In this document: positions 8,435 to 18,849 of the stretch, one piece after another
How positions within the stretch are numbered: the stretch's first letter is position 1
Layout of the letters: every line of letters starts with the position of its first letter
Origin: Acidimicrobiia bacterium
GTDB taxonomy: Bacteria; Actinomycetota; Acidimicrobiia; Acidimicrobiales; Bin134
DNA: 64,000 nt
Assembly (NCBI GenBank): GCA_022822265.1
Contig: JAJECA010000005.1
Coordinates: 271,094 to 335,093, forward strand
Direction: 5' to 3'
Made by a program: the position numbers and the translations under genes
Notes under the pieces: generated by a model
Database searches by the model: none
The model's input: only the letters and a program-made list of their open reading frames with translations
Told to the model about the DNA's origin: nothing

Positions 8435-8514
8435 CCGGCCAGCTCATCCTGGCCGACGCCGGCGCCTTCCTGTCGCGTACCCGGCCGCCCAACCTCGGCC
8501 AAGACACCGGTTAG
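8435..8514 (+). pseudogene. Fragment: C-terminal 26 codons of the SDR gene
   Basis: The fragment encodes the same SDR ending as the intact gene (GQLILADAGAFLSRTRPPNL followed by GQDTG and TAG at 8512-8514) but has no start or upstream part. Its base differences from the intact gene are all synonymous (for example TCC/TCG, CGA/CGT, CGC/CGG). That is unexpected for a decaying fragment and suggests it diverged while still part of a working gene. Confidence 0.9.
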
Positions 8515-8763
8515 GAGCTACTGCGATGGATCAAGCCCTATTGGACGAGGCCGTCGGCGAACTGAGGTCCCTGGTAGCCCTAGATGGCGGCGACGTGGAA
8601 CTGGTGTCCGCCGCCGAGGGCACCGTGGCTCTCCGCCTAATCCTTGAAGGCGCCGAGTGCCGCGAGAGCGTTATGCCCAAGGAGTTCTTGGAGCAGATCG
8701 CCCTCGACATGGTCACCACCCGCCTCGGCGAAGTAAGCGCCGTCACCATCGACGATCCCCGCG
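8435..8763 (+). repeat. Direct repeat copy B (SDR tail + NifU-like gene)
   Basis: Second copy of 7283-7611. Bases 8326-8434 between the NYN leader and this copy show no gene I recognise. Confidence 0.95.
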
Positions 8764-8774
8764 TGGCGGACTAG
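8526..8774 (+). CDS. Small NifU-like protein, copy B, second cysteine replaced by serine
   Basis: An 82-residue paralogue of the protein at 7374. Over the first 79 codons the two proteins differ at one residue only: the second cysteine of the C-x2-C pair is serine here (ECRESVMP, TGC to AGC). The last three residues also differ (VAD instead of EST). About twenty third-position differences show purifying selection. Loss of one thiol ligand would weaken or abolish Fe-S binding by the usual NifU mechanism, so it may be a non-functional or altered partner. It keeps the AGGAGC ribosome site but has no visible promoter of its own; transcription may start in 8326-8434. Confidence 0.75.
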   Translation: MDQALLDEAVGELRSLVALDGGDVELVSAAEGTVALRLILEGAECRESVMPKEFLEQIALDMVTTRLGEVSAVTIDDPRVAD

Positions 8775-8946
8775 GTCTTCTGCCGCGCTATCCCCTGGGG
8801 GTTGGCGCTTGTCCGGCGGTGCGGCGGGTCCTGTCCCGGCCCAGCCCACCGTCCTCGCAGAACTGCGGGCGGCGGGCGCCCTGAGCCGGGCCACCCACCG
8901 CACCGCCTAGTTCAACTGCCTCACGGCCGGGACTGCCGACCAGAGA

Positions 8947-8971
8947 GGCCGGGTGGCAAATCCACCCGGCC
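8947..8971. terminator. Bidirectional-type hairpin between convergent genes
   Basis: A perfect 10-bp stem, GGCCGGGTGG / CCACCCGGCC, closes on a CAAAT loop, 9 bp from the stop of the minus-strand fibronectin gene. There is no long T-run. The stretch 8775-8946 shows no gene I can support. Confidence 0.6.
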
Positions 8972-8979
8972 ATTCTCGG

Positions 8980-11900
8980 TCAGTTGGTGTTGGTTGGCCT
9001 TCCAGTTCCATCGCCGGACCAGTCGCTGTATCCGTGGGTGTTTCGTGCTCGAACATTCACGGTGTAATCGGTGTCGTTTGTCAACCCAGTAACGGTGTAT
9101 TGGTATTCGTCTGTGTTGGTGGTTGCCGTCTTCCCGACCCCGAATGTGCGGCAGGTCGCAGTAGAACTGCCCGATGGGGTGTGACACAGTCGCATTTCGA
9201 AACTGCTCACGGCAGGTGTGGGGTCTGTGACTGTATGGGTCCAAGTCACCCTCAGTGATCCACTCTGGCTGGCTACATCAGCCGCAGCCGGTGTTGACGG
9301 AGTATCGGGCTTGCCGCTTGCGGTGGTACCCGTGCCCGTGTCCGACCACTGGCCGCTGCCATAGCTGTTTGTTGCCCGCACCTGCACGTCGTAGGAGACA
9401 TCGGAAAGCAGGCCGGTGATGGTGCAGCTATAGGTGGTTGGCGCGGCCGCTATATCACCGTTGATGTCAGCGCTATTGCAGTTGTAGGGCTCCGCGTCGT
9501 GGTCAAAGTCATTTAGGGTGCGGGTAGTCCAACTCGTGGTTCCGGTACGCCGGTATCGCATGCCGAACCCAGTCAAATCAGGCTTTTGGGTTTCGCTTCC
9601 GGAAGACCAAGACACATTGAGCTTCCCGTAGTCGGCGTTGGTTGAGACGGTTACAGCGGTCGCATTCACGCTAGTGGGAGCGTCAATTGTGCCTGGTTCG
9701 CCTGACTGACGTTCGGACCAGGCACTGACCCCGTTGCTATTCACGGACCTCATCCGTATGTAGTAAACCGTGTTGCTGCTCAAGCCGGAAAGCGGCGTGG
9801 TAGCACCGCTTGACCACGTCAGGGTCATCTCGTTGCACGAAGCATCGGCAGCGCAGTTGTTGGCAAAGCCGCTACTGGTGTCATATTGGAGGACGATGCT
9901 GTTCGCTGCCGGGCTGCTGTTTGGAGCAGTCCAAGTGACTGCGAGATCGTGGGTGCCTGCGTCGATGGATGTGATCATTGGCGCCCCTGGTCGGCCCAGA
10001 GTGATCTCCTTGATATCCGACCACGGCCCTGCGACCTTGCCGGTGACGGCCAGCACCCGCACTTGGTATCGATCCAAGGCGTCCAGCCCAGTGATGTTCT
10101 GGGGTGAGGCTGTAGGAGACTCTTGCCTATTTGTGGAATCCCAGCCTTCATTGTCGCTTACGTTACGCCACTGGACCCGGTAGCTAGTGGGTGCGGGATC
10201 GTCGGGCAGGTTCGTCGCTGGGGGAGTCCAAGTCACAACCAAAGTGGTACCACCCCCGCTAGACGTAAGACTCACGTCTGTCGGTTTGCCGGGATTCGGA
10301 TCGTTGCTGGCCAGCCTGAGGGATTGGACGAGCGACCATGTGCCGGGTCCGTTGGAGGTAGCTCCTTGCACTCGGACGTAGTAGGTCCGGTTGTTGGTCA
10401 AACCCTCAATGAGCTCTCCCGCGCCAGGCGCGCTCGTCACCCTCTTCTGCTCGCAATTGCTGCTGGTGTTGCAGTTGTTGGCGAAGCTCTGGTTGGATCC
10501 CCACTGGAGTGTGTAGTAGCTGGGCGCGCCCTCAACTGGGTTTTGCCAGAATGCCCTCATCTCGCCGTAATCCCCGGCCACAAGCCCTTGTACGCCGTCC
10601 TCGGCGGTATCCTGGTCAACCCACCTCGGCGGGCCGGCGAGACCAGGAGTGATCGATAGGGTCGGAGTCCAGTAGTCCAAGTTGGCGTTGTTGCCCGACC
10701 CAGTGGAGTTGCTCTTGCCCCTATTGGCCAGAACCCACACGTAGTAGGTGGTGAAGTTGTTCAGCTTGCGAATCTCGCAACTAAGAGTCGCCAAGGTACA
10801 GGTCCATTCAGACCCAGGCGGAGCAACGGTGACTGTGCCGTCCGTCTTCAAGGTAACTTGCTGGCTGTTCGACATGCTGGTGGTGGTGCTGTAGGCCACG
10901 ACGTACTCGAACACTTCGTCCGAGTCGTAAATGTCGGTGTCAGGCGGAGTTTCCTCATCGCTTACCACCGGGACCGCAGTCCAGCTCACGGTGAATGCCC
11001 TGTCGCCAGCGGCCAACTGCACGTTTTGGGCGGCTCGATTGCTGTATTTCCCAGGGACGGTGGCCTTCGGTGCTGTGACACTGCTCGTTGGACCAGTGCC
11101 CCGGTTGCCGCTGCCGGTATCCCGGCCGCTCGTACCGCCGGTGGACCCTTCGCTGCCGTCGTCTTCGCCGTCGTCCCCTCCGGATCCTCCGCCACCGCCA
11201 GATCCACCGTCGTCTTCATCGTCGTCACCGGGAAGCGGCCTACCTGTGCCAGCTTCACGATCGGCGCACTCGTCATTGGCTTCCGCGCCTTCTCCGAAGG
11301 TGACGGTGATCAGTCGGGCGCACTCGCTGGCGAATAAGGACTCAAAGAAGGTGTTCCGCTCAGCAGCCAATCGCTCCAGGGCGTTTTGGCGGGCGACGGT
11401 GGCCCTGCGGGTGGTGGGCAGTGAGCAGATGTCGGCCACGTTGTCGCCGTTGACGTCCAGTGGATAGGTCACCGGACCACCGAGGCTCCGGTTCAGGCAG
11501 AACGTCGAGCTGGTGACTACAGGGCCAGAGAAGAAGCCGCTCGGCCATGTGGTGGCGAGGGCTGGGGAGGTGCGGGAGGCCGGCACGGGGGGGATGGGCA
11601 CTCCGGCGGCATCGGCTTCGCGGGGGGCGGCGCATTCGTCTAAGAGTTCTTTTGCGCGTTCGTCTGAGCCATAGGTTTCGCGGACGTCTGTGCACTCATA
11701 GGAGTACAGCTGGCCGAAACGGGCGACAAAGTCGAGAGCCAAGAGTTCCATCGCGTTTTGGCGGGCGACGGTGGCCCTGCGGGTGGTGGGCAGCGAGCAG
11801 ATGTCGGCCACACCGTCGCGGTCCTGATCGAATGGGTAGGTCCTGGGGCCACCCAGGCTGTCTTCAATGCAGAAGTCGGGGCCGGTTATGACCCCGGAGA

Positions 11901-12036
11901 AATAGCGCGATTGTGCGGTTTGAGCAGACGCGATGGCGGTGACGCTGGCTACCAGTGCCACTACTGCAATGAGTGCACCGCCCAATTGCAATACCCGCCT
12001 TGGTTTGCTGGTGCCGTTGGACATGCTGCCCTCCAT
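8980..12036 (-). CDS. Secreted fibronectin type III repeat protein with two N-terminal Cys/Asp modules
   Basis: A 1,018-residue exported protein. The N-terminus has a basic region, a hydrophobic core (LGGALIAVVALVASVTAIASA) and a likely cleavage site after ASA. Two related modules of about 100 residues follow, each with FC...SLGGP.TYP-D...G-D-ADICSLPTTRRATVARQNA-E, resembling a Ca-binding thrombospondin-3-like loop plus helix. Then comes an Asp/Gly/Ser linker (about 270-315) and six fibronectin type III domains (about 335-1015). No membrane anchor or sorting signal is visible at the C-terminus (GRPTNTN). A GGAGGG site lies inside the first codons, so the second ATG (12024) may be the real start. 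Probably a surface or matrix adhesion or binding protein. Confidence 0.85.
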   Translation of the reverse strand: MEGSMSNGTSKPRRVLQLGGALIAVVALVASVTAIASAQTAQSRYFSGVITGPDFCIEDSLGGPRTYPFDQDRDGVADICSLPTTRRATVARQNAMELLALDFVARFGQLYSYECTDVRETYGSDERAKELLDECAAPREADAAGVPIPPVPASRTSPALATTWPSGFFSGPVVTSSTFCLNRSLGGPVTYPLDVNGDNVADICSLPTTRRATVARQNALERLAAERNTFFESLFASECARLITVTFGEGAEANDECADREAGTGRPLPGDDDEDDGGSGGGGGSGGDDGEDDGSEGSTGGTSGRDTGSGNRGTGPTSSVTAPKATVPGKYSNRAAQNVQLAAGDRAFTVSWTAVPVVSDEETPPDTDIYDSDEVFEYVVAYSTTTSMSNSQQVTLKTDGTVTVAPPGSEWTCTLATLSCEIRKLNNFTTYYVWVLANRGKSNSTGSGNNANLDYWTPTLSITPGLAGPPRWVDQDTAEDGVQGLVAGDYGEMRAFWQNPVEGAPSYYTLQWGSNQSFANNCNTSSNCEQKRVTSAPGAGELIEGLTNNRTYYVRVQGATSNGPGTWSLVQSLRLASNDPNPGKPTDVSLTSSGGGTTLVVTWTPPATNLPDDPAPTSYRVQWRNVSDNEGWDSTNRQESPTASPQNITGLDALDRYQVRVLAVTGKVAGPWSDIKEITLGRPGAPMITSIDAGTHDLAVTWTAPNSSPAANSIVLQYDTSSGFANNCAADASCNEMTLTWSSGATTPLSGLSSNTVYYIRMRSVNSNGVSAWSERQSGEPGTIDAPTSVNATAVTVSTNADYGKLNVSWSSGSETQKPDLTGFGMRYRRTGTTSWTTRTLNDFDHDAEPYNCNSADINGDIAAAPTTYSCTITGLLSDVSYDVQVRATNSYGSGQWSDTGTGTTASGKPDTPSTPAAADVASQSGSLRVTWTHTVTDPTPAVSSFEMRLCHTPSGSSTATCRTFGVGKTATTNTDEYQYTVTGLTNDTDYTVNVRARNTHGYSDWSGDGTGRPTNTN

Positions 12037-12132
12037 GATCGCGGTCCGCGCGACATTCAGTTCGCGGCTCCGTAGCTTATCCCAGGCAGGGGTCCCGCTG
12101 GTGAACCCCTGGCCCCATACAGCGCATTTTGC

Positions 12133-14127
<1,995 letters not shown>

Positions 14128-14206
14128 GGCTTGGGCGCCGTCACGTCTTTGCCGGTCTCATGGCTTGGACACTAACGAACTTCGGCGATGGGCAAGACTT
14201 GGGCCG

Positions 14207-15058
14207 ATGATTCGGCTTTGGATTCAAGGGGCGAGGCCCCGAACCCTTCCCGCTGCTTTGGTGCCGGTGGCGGTGGGCACCGCGGCGGCGGCCCCTGACG
14301 TGGTTTGGTGGCGGGCGGCGGTGGCGCTGGTGGTGGCGGTGGCCCTCCAGGTGGGGGTGAACTACGCCAACGACTACTCCGACGGGGTGCGGGGCACCGA
14401 CGCCAACCGGGTGGGCCCGGCCCGCCTCGTGGGCGGCGGCATGGTGGCGCCCGCTGCGGTGCGCCGTGCTGCCTTCGGCGCCTTCGCAGTGGCGGCGGTG
14501 GCCGGGCTAGTTCTGGCCATTGCGGTGGCGCTGTGGCTGGTGGCGGTGGGGCTGGCCTGCATGATCGCCGGCTGGTACTACACCGGCGGGCGGCGGCCCT
14601 ACGGCTACGCCGGGCTCGGCGAGGTGTTCGTGTTCGTGTTCTTCGGGCTGGTGGCCACCGCGGGCACGGCCTTCGTGCAGACCGAGGAGCTCACCGGGCT
14701 TGCCGTTGTGGCCGCCGTGCCGGTGGGTCTTTTGGCCTCGGCTCTGTTGGTGGCCAACAACCTGCGGGACATCGCCCAAGACCAGGCCGCGGGCAAACGG
14801 ACCTTGGCGGTTCGGCTGGGCGACCGGCGGGCCGCCTTGTTCTACATCGCGCTGGTGGAGGCCGCCCTGGCGGTGGGCCTCATCATGTCGGTGACCATTC
14901 CGTGGGCACCGCTGACGCTGGCTTCCCTCGCTCTGGCCATTCCCGCCCTTCAGATCGCGCTGTCTTCGGGGCCCAAGGCCCCCTTGCTCAACCACACCGC
15001 TCGCCTGCATCTGCTTTTCGGGGCGCTGCTCACAATCGCTCTGGCCGTCTCGGCCTAG
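14207..15058 (+). CDS. menA: 1,4-dihydroxy-2-naphthoate polyprenyltransferase
   Basis: A 283-residue UbiA-superfamily membrane prenyltransferase that joins a polyprenyl chain to DHNA in menaquinone synthesis. The Asp-rich motif [14 protein letters not shown] lies in the first cytoplasmic loop and a second [20 protein letters not shown] motif follows around residue 180. Eight or nine hydrophobic segments are visible. The frame is open upstream to 14126, but [18 protein letters not shown] is the normal MenA start, so ATG 14207 is chosen. menG is coded nearby on the other strand (16653), supporting a menaquinone function. Confidence 0.93.
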   Translation: MIRLWIQGARPRTLPAALVPVAVGTAAAAPDVVWWRAAVALVVAVALQVGVNYANDYSDGVRGTDANRVGPARLVGGGMVAPAAVRRAAFGAFAVAAVAGLVLAIAVALWLVAVGLACMIAGWYYTGGRRPYGYAGLGEVFVFVFFGLVATAGTAFVQTEELTGLAVVAAVPVGLLASALLVANNLRDIAQDQAAGKRTLAVRLGDRRAALFYIALVEAALAVGLIMSVTIPWAPLTLASLALAIPALQIALSSGPKAPLLNHTARLHLLFGALLTIALAVSA

Positions 15059-15091
15059 CCGATCTCGCTGCGCCCTGCGCCCCTTGTTCGT

Positions 15092-16639
15092 CTAGCCCTT
15101 CCAGAAGGGGGCCCGCAGAGCCTGCTTGTTGACCTTGCCCATCGCGGAGCGGCCCAGATGCTCCTCGCTGATGAAGTCCACCGTGCGGGGGCACTTGTAA
15201 TGGGCGATGCGGTCGCGGCAGAAGGCGACGATCTCTTCTTCTGACGGCGGCTGACCGGGGTCGGCAGGCACCACCAGGGCCTTGAGCTGCTCGCCCATCT
15301 CCTCGTCGGGCACGCCGATGCAGGCGGTGTCGGCCACGCCGGGATGCTCCATCAGAACCTGCTCGGTTTCGGCGGGGTAGATGTTCACCCCGCCCGACAC
15401 CACCATGTCGGAGAACCGGTCGGTCAGGTACAGGAACCCGTCATCGTCGGTGTAGCCGATCTCGCCCAGCGTGAACACTCCCGGTCGCAGATGGGCGTCC
15501 GCCGTCTTCTCGGGGGCGTTGCGATAGCTGATGCCCCGTCCGCTGGTGTCGATGAAATACACCCGCCCCTCCTGGCCCGTCGGCAGCTCGTTGCCGTGGT
15601 CGTCCACGATGAGCACCTCAAAGGGGGGAACTGGGCGGCCTACCGAGCCGGGATGGGCCAGCCAGTCTTCCGAGTTGATGTGGCACGACCCGCCCACCTC
15701 GGTGGAGCCGTAGCCCTCCGAGACGATGGGGCCGAGCCATTCGATTACTGCCCGCTTCACCGATACCGGGCAGGGCGCGCCGCTGTGGGTTACCGACACC
15801 AGGCTGTCGGTTTGGTACTTCTCCCTCACCTCTGCGGGAAGGGCCAGCAGGCGGGCGAAGTGGGTGGGCACCATGAAAATGGCGTTCACCTGGTAGCGGT
15901 CGATGGCCGCCAGGGTGGCCTCGGCGTCGAAGCGGCCCATCACCACCACCGGGGCGCCGCCCATGAGGTTGCGGGTGGCCGAGAACGGCCCGGCGTGGTA
16001 CATCGGCCCCACCACCAGATGGGTGCCGAGGGCCGAGTTGGGGGTGGCGCAGGTGGCGAAGTACTCCTCCACCGTTTCCCCGCCCCGGAACAGGGCCGGA
16101 GGGGCGTCCACCCCCTTGGGCCGCCCGGTGGTGCCCGAGGTGTAGAACAGGTGGGGCACCGGCGGAGTGTCAGTGGGCGGGGGATCGTCTGGGGCTTGGG
16201 CCAGGCCCTGCTCCCATGATTCCACCGCGGGGTGATCGCCACAGCGCCAGCCGATTACCGGTATGGAGTGGCCGCCGGAGCTGTCCGAGGCTGTCTGGGC
16301 GGCTTGCAGTCCTCGCTGGGCGGTCTCGGGGCCCACCAGCACCAGGGCCGAGGCCGAGTCCTCCAGGATGTAGGCCAGCTCGTCGGGGGTGAGATGGAAG
16401 TTCACCGGCACGGCCGACACCCCCGCCAGAGCCGCGGCCACATAGGCCACCACTGTCTCTGCCGAGTTCTCGGCGAACACCGCCAGCCGCCGCTCGGGGC
16501 CCAGGTCGAGGGTGTGGAGCAGGTTCACCGCCCGGTTCATCAACCGGTCGAGCTCGGCCCAGCCCAGGGTGGTCTGCTGGTCGGTCAGCGCCATCTGGTC
16601 GGGGTCGTCGGCGGGTATGTGCTGGGCCAGCAGGGACAT
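15092..16639 (-). CDS. Acyl-CoA synthetase (AMP-forming, ANL superfamily)
   Basis: A 515-residue adenylate-forming ligase. The P-loop-like motif is FYTSGTTGRPKG; later motifs are SEGYGSTEVGG (A5), GEIGYTDDDGFLYLTDRFSDMVVSG split around the hinge (A7-A8), and the C-terminal catalytic lysine region RSAMGKVNKQALR. It activates a carboxylate as acyl-AMP and then makes the CoA thioester. The position between menA and menG raises MenE (o-succinylbenzoate-CoA ligase) as an option, but the sequence looks more like the fatty-acyl or branched-acyl FadD ligases of actinobacteria. Its start is 14 bp from the menG stop, so the two are probably cotranscribed. Confidence 0.88.
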   Translation of the reverse strand: MSLLAQHIPADDPDQMALTDQQTTLGWAELDRLMNRAVNLLHTLDLGPERRLAVFAENSAETVVAYVAAALAGVSAVPVNFHLTPDELAYILEDSASALVLVGPETAQRGLQAAQTASDSSGGHSIPVIGWRCGDHPAVESWEQGLAQAPDDPPPTDTPPVPHLFYTSGTTGRPKGVDAPPALFRGGETVEEYFATCATPNSALGTHLVVGPMYHAGPFSATRNLMGGAPVVVMGRFDAEATLAAIDRYQVNAIFMVPTHFARLLALPAEVREKYQTDSLVSVTHSGAPCPVSVKRAVIEWLGPIVSEGYGSTEVGGSCHINSEDWLAHPGSVGRPVPPFEVLIVDDHGNELPTGQEGRVYFIDTSGRGISYRNAPEKTADAHLRPGVFTLGEIGYTDDDGFLYLTDRFSDMVVSGGVNIYPAETEQVLMEHPGVADTACIGVPDEEMGEQLKALVVPADPGQPPSEEEIVAFCRDRIAHYKCPRTVDFISEEHLGRSAMGKVNKQALRAPFWKG

Positions 16640-16652
16640 TGGAAATGGGGGG

Positions 16653-17369
16653 CTAGTGCTTTCGAGTAGCGGTGACCAGCTGGGCGATGCCGCCCGACAG
16701 CGGCGAATGGACTACCGCCTCGAACCCGCGCCCGGCCAGAAGGCTGAGCATCTCCTCGGTGGGGGGCATGTAGGCCACCGATTTGGGCAGGTACTCATAG
16801 GCGGTGCGGTCTGACAGCAGCCCGCCGATCAGCGGGATCACCTTGCCGAAGTACACGGTGTGGCCCAGTCGCAGCAACGGGTTCGAAGGCTCGGCCACCT
16901 CCAGCAGCGAGACCCGGCCTCCCGGGCGCACCACCCGGGCCAACTCGGCGAACAACCCGTCCAGATCCACCACGTTGCGCAGGGCGAACCCGCAGGTGAT
17001 GCCATCGGCGCTCTCGGGTGGTACGGGAAGGCGCAGGGCGTCGCCCAGCACCATCGGGGCGCGCAGCTTGCCCGAGTCCCGGTACTTCTGGGCCGCCCTG
17101 AGCATGCCAGCCGACAGGTCGAAGCCCACGGCGCGGTACCCGGCGGTCTCCAGCACGCGGCACAGGTCTCCGGTGCCGCAGGCCAGATCGAGCACCCGGG
17201 ACTCCGGTGGCAGCCGCAGCTCCCGCACCGATCGCCGCCGCCACCGGCAGTCCATTCCGAAGGTCAACAGGCGGTTGAGCATGTCGTAGCGGGGGGCGAT
17301 GGCATCGAACATCGACCGCACCGCGGCCACCTTGTCTTGACCCTGGGGGAGCGAGGAGTCGGAGCTCAT
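16653..17369 (-). CDS. menG: Demethylmenaquinone methyltransferase
   Basis: A 238-residue class I SAM-dependent methyltransferase of the UbiE/MenG family, catalysing the last step of menaquinone synthesis. Visible motifs are FDAIAPRYDMLNRLLTFGMD near the N-terminus, the SAM-binding VLDLACGTGDL, FDLSAGML, and RVVRPGGRVSLLEVAEP with the long PLIGGLLSDRTAYEYLPKSV block specific to UbiE/MenG. The frame is open to 17513 but MSSDSSLPQGQDKVAAV at 17369 is the sensible start. That start overlaps (ATGA) the stop of a 17-codon ORF made by duplication of this gene's own 5' end. Confidence 0.93.
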   Translation of the reverse strand: MSSDSSLPQGQDKVAAVRSMFDAIAPRYDMLNRLLTFGMDCRWRRRSVRELRLPPESRVLDLACGTGDLCRVLETAGYRAVGFDLSAGMLRAAQKYRDSGKLRAPMVLGDALRLPVPPESADGITCGFALRNVVDLDGLFAELARVVRPGGRVSLLEVAEPSNPLLRLGHTVYFGKVIPLIGGLLSDRTAYEYLPKSVAYMPPTEEMLSLLAGRGFEAVVHSPLSGGIAQLVTATRKH

Positions 17370-17419
17370 GGTCCGGCCACCTTCTCCCGGCCCTGGGGGA
17401 GCGGGGTGTCGGAGCTCAT
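17341..17419 (-). repeat. Duplicated menG 5' end
   Basis: The 29 bp at 17341-17369 recur at 17391-17419 with two mismatches. The repeat carries the start codon and first ten codons of menG. The second copy starts exactly in the mshD stop codon. Confidence 0.9.
17366..17419 (-). CDS. Possible 17-residue coupling/leader peptide between mshD and menG
   Basis: Reading from the upstream copy of the duplicated menG start gives MSSDTPLPQGREKVAGP and a stop. Its ATG overlaps the mshD stop as ATGA and its TGA overlaps the menG ATG as ATGA, so ribosomes could pass from mshD to menG through it. It contains its own GGGAGAAGG purine stretch, which also serves as the menG ribosome site. Expression is unproven; it may simply be a by-product of the duplication. 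Confidence 0.4.
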   Translation of the reverse strand: MSSDTPLPQGREKVAGP

Positions 17420-18114
17420 TCGACGGTGTGGCGGTAAGCCCGATTGGTGGAGCTGTGGTCGAAGCCCAGGCGGCGGTAGGTGGCCACCGCAGGGTCGTTG
17501 TCCGACTCCACATAGAGAAAGCCCACCGTCAGCCCCTGATCGGCCAGGTAGTCGAGGCCGGCCAGGGTCATGGGCTTGCCCAGCCCGTGCCCGTGGTAGT
17601 CGGGGTCCACCGCGATGGCGTAGATCTCGCCGCCCGGCGGATCCTCATCGGGGTGGACCTTGGTCCAGCAGAATCCGGCCAGGCGCCCATCTCGCTCGTG
17701 GAGCCGAAACCCCTCGGCTTCGAACCAGCTTTCGGCCATTCGGTCGGCCAACTCGCCAACGGTCAAGCCGCCCTGTTCGGGGTGCCAGTGGAAGGCCCGG
17801 TTGTTCACCTTCAGGAACTCCTCGTCGTCGGCGCCGGGAGCGAACGCCCGGGTGGCGATGGCGGAGCGAGGCGCGGGAAGCGTCCGCTGCATCCGCCACA
17901 GGTCCCGGTACGGCCGAAAGCCGAGTTCGGCGGCGAAGGCGTCGTCGTGGTCGGCGGCCTGCTCGATCCAGAGCTGCACCGACTCTCCGGTCTTGGCGCC
18001 GGCGATCACCTTTCGGATCTGGGTGGCGACGGCTTTGTCGCGGGGCAGGTCGGGGGCGATGGTGACGGACCAGGCGAACTCTCCCCGGTCGGGTTGGTCA
18101 ACCGTCAGCGTCAC
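17416..18114 (-). CDS. mshD: Mycothiol synthase-like GNAT acetyltransferase
   Basis: Catalyses the last step of mycothiol synthesis, acetylation of the cysteinyl amine. The C-terminal GNAT domain is clear: NNRAFHWHPEQGGLTVGEL, EAEGFRLHERDG-LAGFCWTKVH, the acetyl-CoA loop AIAVDPDYHGHGLGKPM, and VESDNDPAVATYRRLGF. The N-terminal half retains the family hinge AAELGFRPYRDLWRMQRTLP but is shorter than usual (about 232 residues against roughly 300), so the first GNAT-like domain is reduced. GTG 18114 is preceded by TACCGT at 7 nt (leaderless type); GTG 18123 is an alternative. Divergent from nth with a very short shared promoter. Confidence 0.85.
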   Translation of the reverse strand: MTLTVDQPDRGEFAWSVTIAPDLPRDKAVATQIRKVIAGAKTGESVQLWIEQAADHDDAFAAELGFRPYRDLWRMQRTLPAPRSAIATRAFAPGADDEEFLKVNNRAFHWHPEQGGLTVGELADRMAESWFEAEGFRLHERDGRLAGFCWTKVHPDEDPPGGEIYAIAVDPDYHGHGLGKPMTLAGLDYLADQGLTVGFLYVESDNDPAVATYRRLGFDHSSTNRAYRHTVE

Positions 18115-18121
18115 AAATCCC

Positions 18122-18168
18122 ACGGTAGCGGCCCTGATCGCCGACTCCGGGGTTGGGCTCGTTACGAT
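18122..18168. promoter_or_regulatory. Compact divergent leaderless-type promoters for mshD and nth
   Basis: On the minus strand TACCGT (18127-18122) lies 7 nt before GTG 18114 of mshD. On the plus strand TACGAT (18163-18168) lies 7 nt before ATG 18176 of nth. Both fit TANNNT and neither gene has a ribosome site. Confidence 0.5.
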
Positions 18169-18175
18169 GCGGTCG

Positions 18176-18817
18176 ATGGCGAGGCCGCGCACCCCCAAGG
18201 GCAGAGCCAGGCGGACACACGAGCTGCTGGCCGAGGAGTACCCCGAGGCGGTGTGCGAGCTGGACCACGACAACCCGTTCCAACTGCTGGTGGCCACCAT
18301 CTTGTCGGCCCAATGCACCGACAAGCGGGTCAACATGGTCACCCCCGATCTGTTCGCCGCCTATCCCACGCCCGAGAAATTGGCCGAGGCTCCGCTGGCC
18401 CACGTTGAGGAGCTGGTCCGCTCTACCGGGTTCTTCGCCACCAAGGCCCGCAACATCGTGGGGATGGCCCAAGATCTGGTGAACCACTTCGACGGCCAGG
18501 TTCCGGGCAAGATGTCCGATTTGGTGAGCTTGCCGGGGGTGGGCCGAAAGACCGCCAACGTGGTGCGCAGCGTGGCCCTAGGCCTGCCCGGACTGCCGGT
18601 GGACACCCATGTGGCCCGGATCACCGGCCTGCTGGGCATCACCGAGCACAAAGACCCGGTCAAGATCGAATTGGAGCTGAACCCGATGGTGCCCGCCGCT
18701 GAGCGGGGCGAGTTCTCCCTGCGGCTCATCCTCCACGGCCGCCGGGTGTGCATCGCCCGGCGCCCCCGCTGCCACGAGTGCGTGCTGGCCTCCTTCTGCC
18801 CCTCGGCGGGAGGGTAA
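18176..18817 (+). CDS. nth: Endonuclease III (DNA glycosylase/AP lyase)
   Basis: A 213-residue base-excision repair enzyme that removes oxidised pyrimidines and nicks the abasic site. The helix-hairpin-helix LPGVGRKTANVV carries catalytic K125, and D143 lies in PVDTHVARI. The C-terminal 4Fe-4S loop has C192, C199, C202 and C208 with canonical 6-2-5 spacing. ATG 18176 is chosen over ATG 18167 because the upstream ATG is inside the likely -10 box TACGAT. Length is typical. Confidence 0.95.
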   Translation: MARPRTPKGRARRTHELLAEEYPEAVCELDHDNPFQLLVATILSAQCTDKRVNMVTPDLFAAYPTPEKLAEAPLAHVEELVRSTGFFATKARNIVGMAQDLVNHFDGQVPGKMSDLVSLPGVGRKTANVVRSVALGLPGLPVDTHVARITGLLGITEHKDPVKIELELNPMVPAAERGEFSLRLILHGRRVCIARRPRCHECVLASFCPSAGG

Positions 18818-18849
18818 GCAGGCTGGATCTGCCCTCGGTTCAGACCTGG

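Noticed and set aside
7283..8763. Simple tandem duplication of the NifU-like gene
   Set aside because: An opposing gene lies between the copies, and the non-functional SDR fragment shows only silent changes, which does not fit local duplication followed by decay.
7283..8763. Insertion sequence or transposon around the NYN gene
   Set aside because: No transposase, no terminal inverted repeats, and the flanking repeat is chromosomal coding sequence.
15092..16639. Naming the acyl-CoA synthetase menE
   Set aside because: The neighbours are menaquinone genes, but the sequence looks like general fatty-acyl ligases, and no o-succinylbenzoate-specific feature was recognised.
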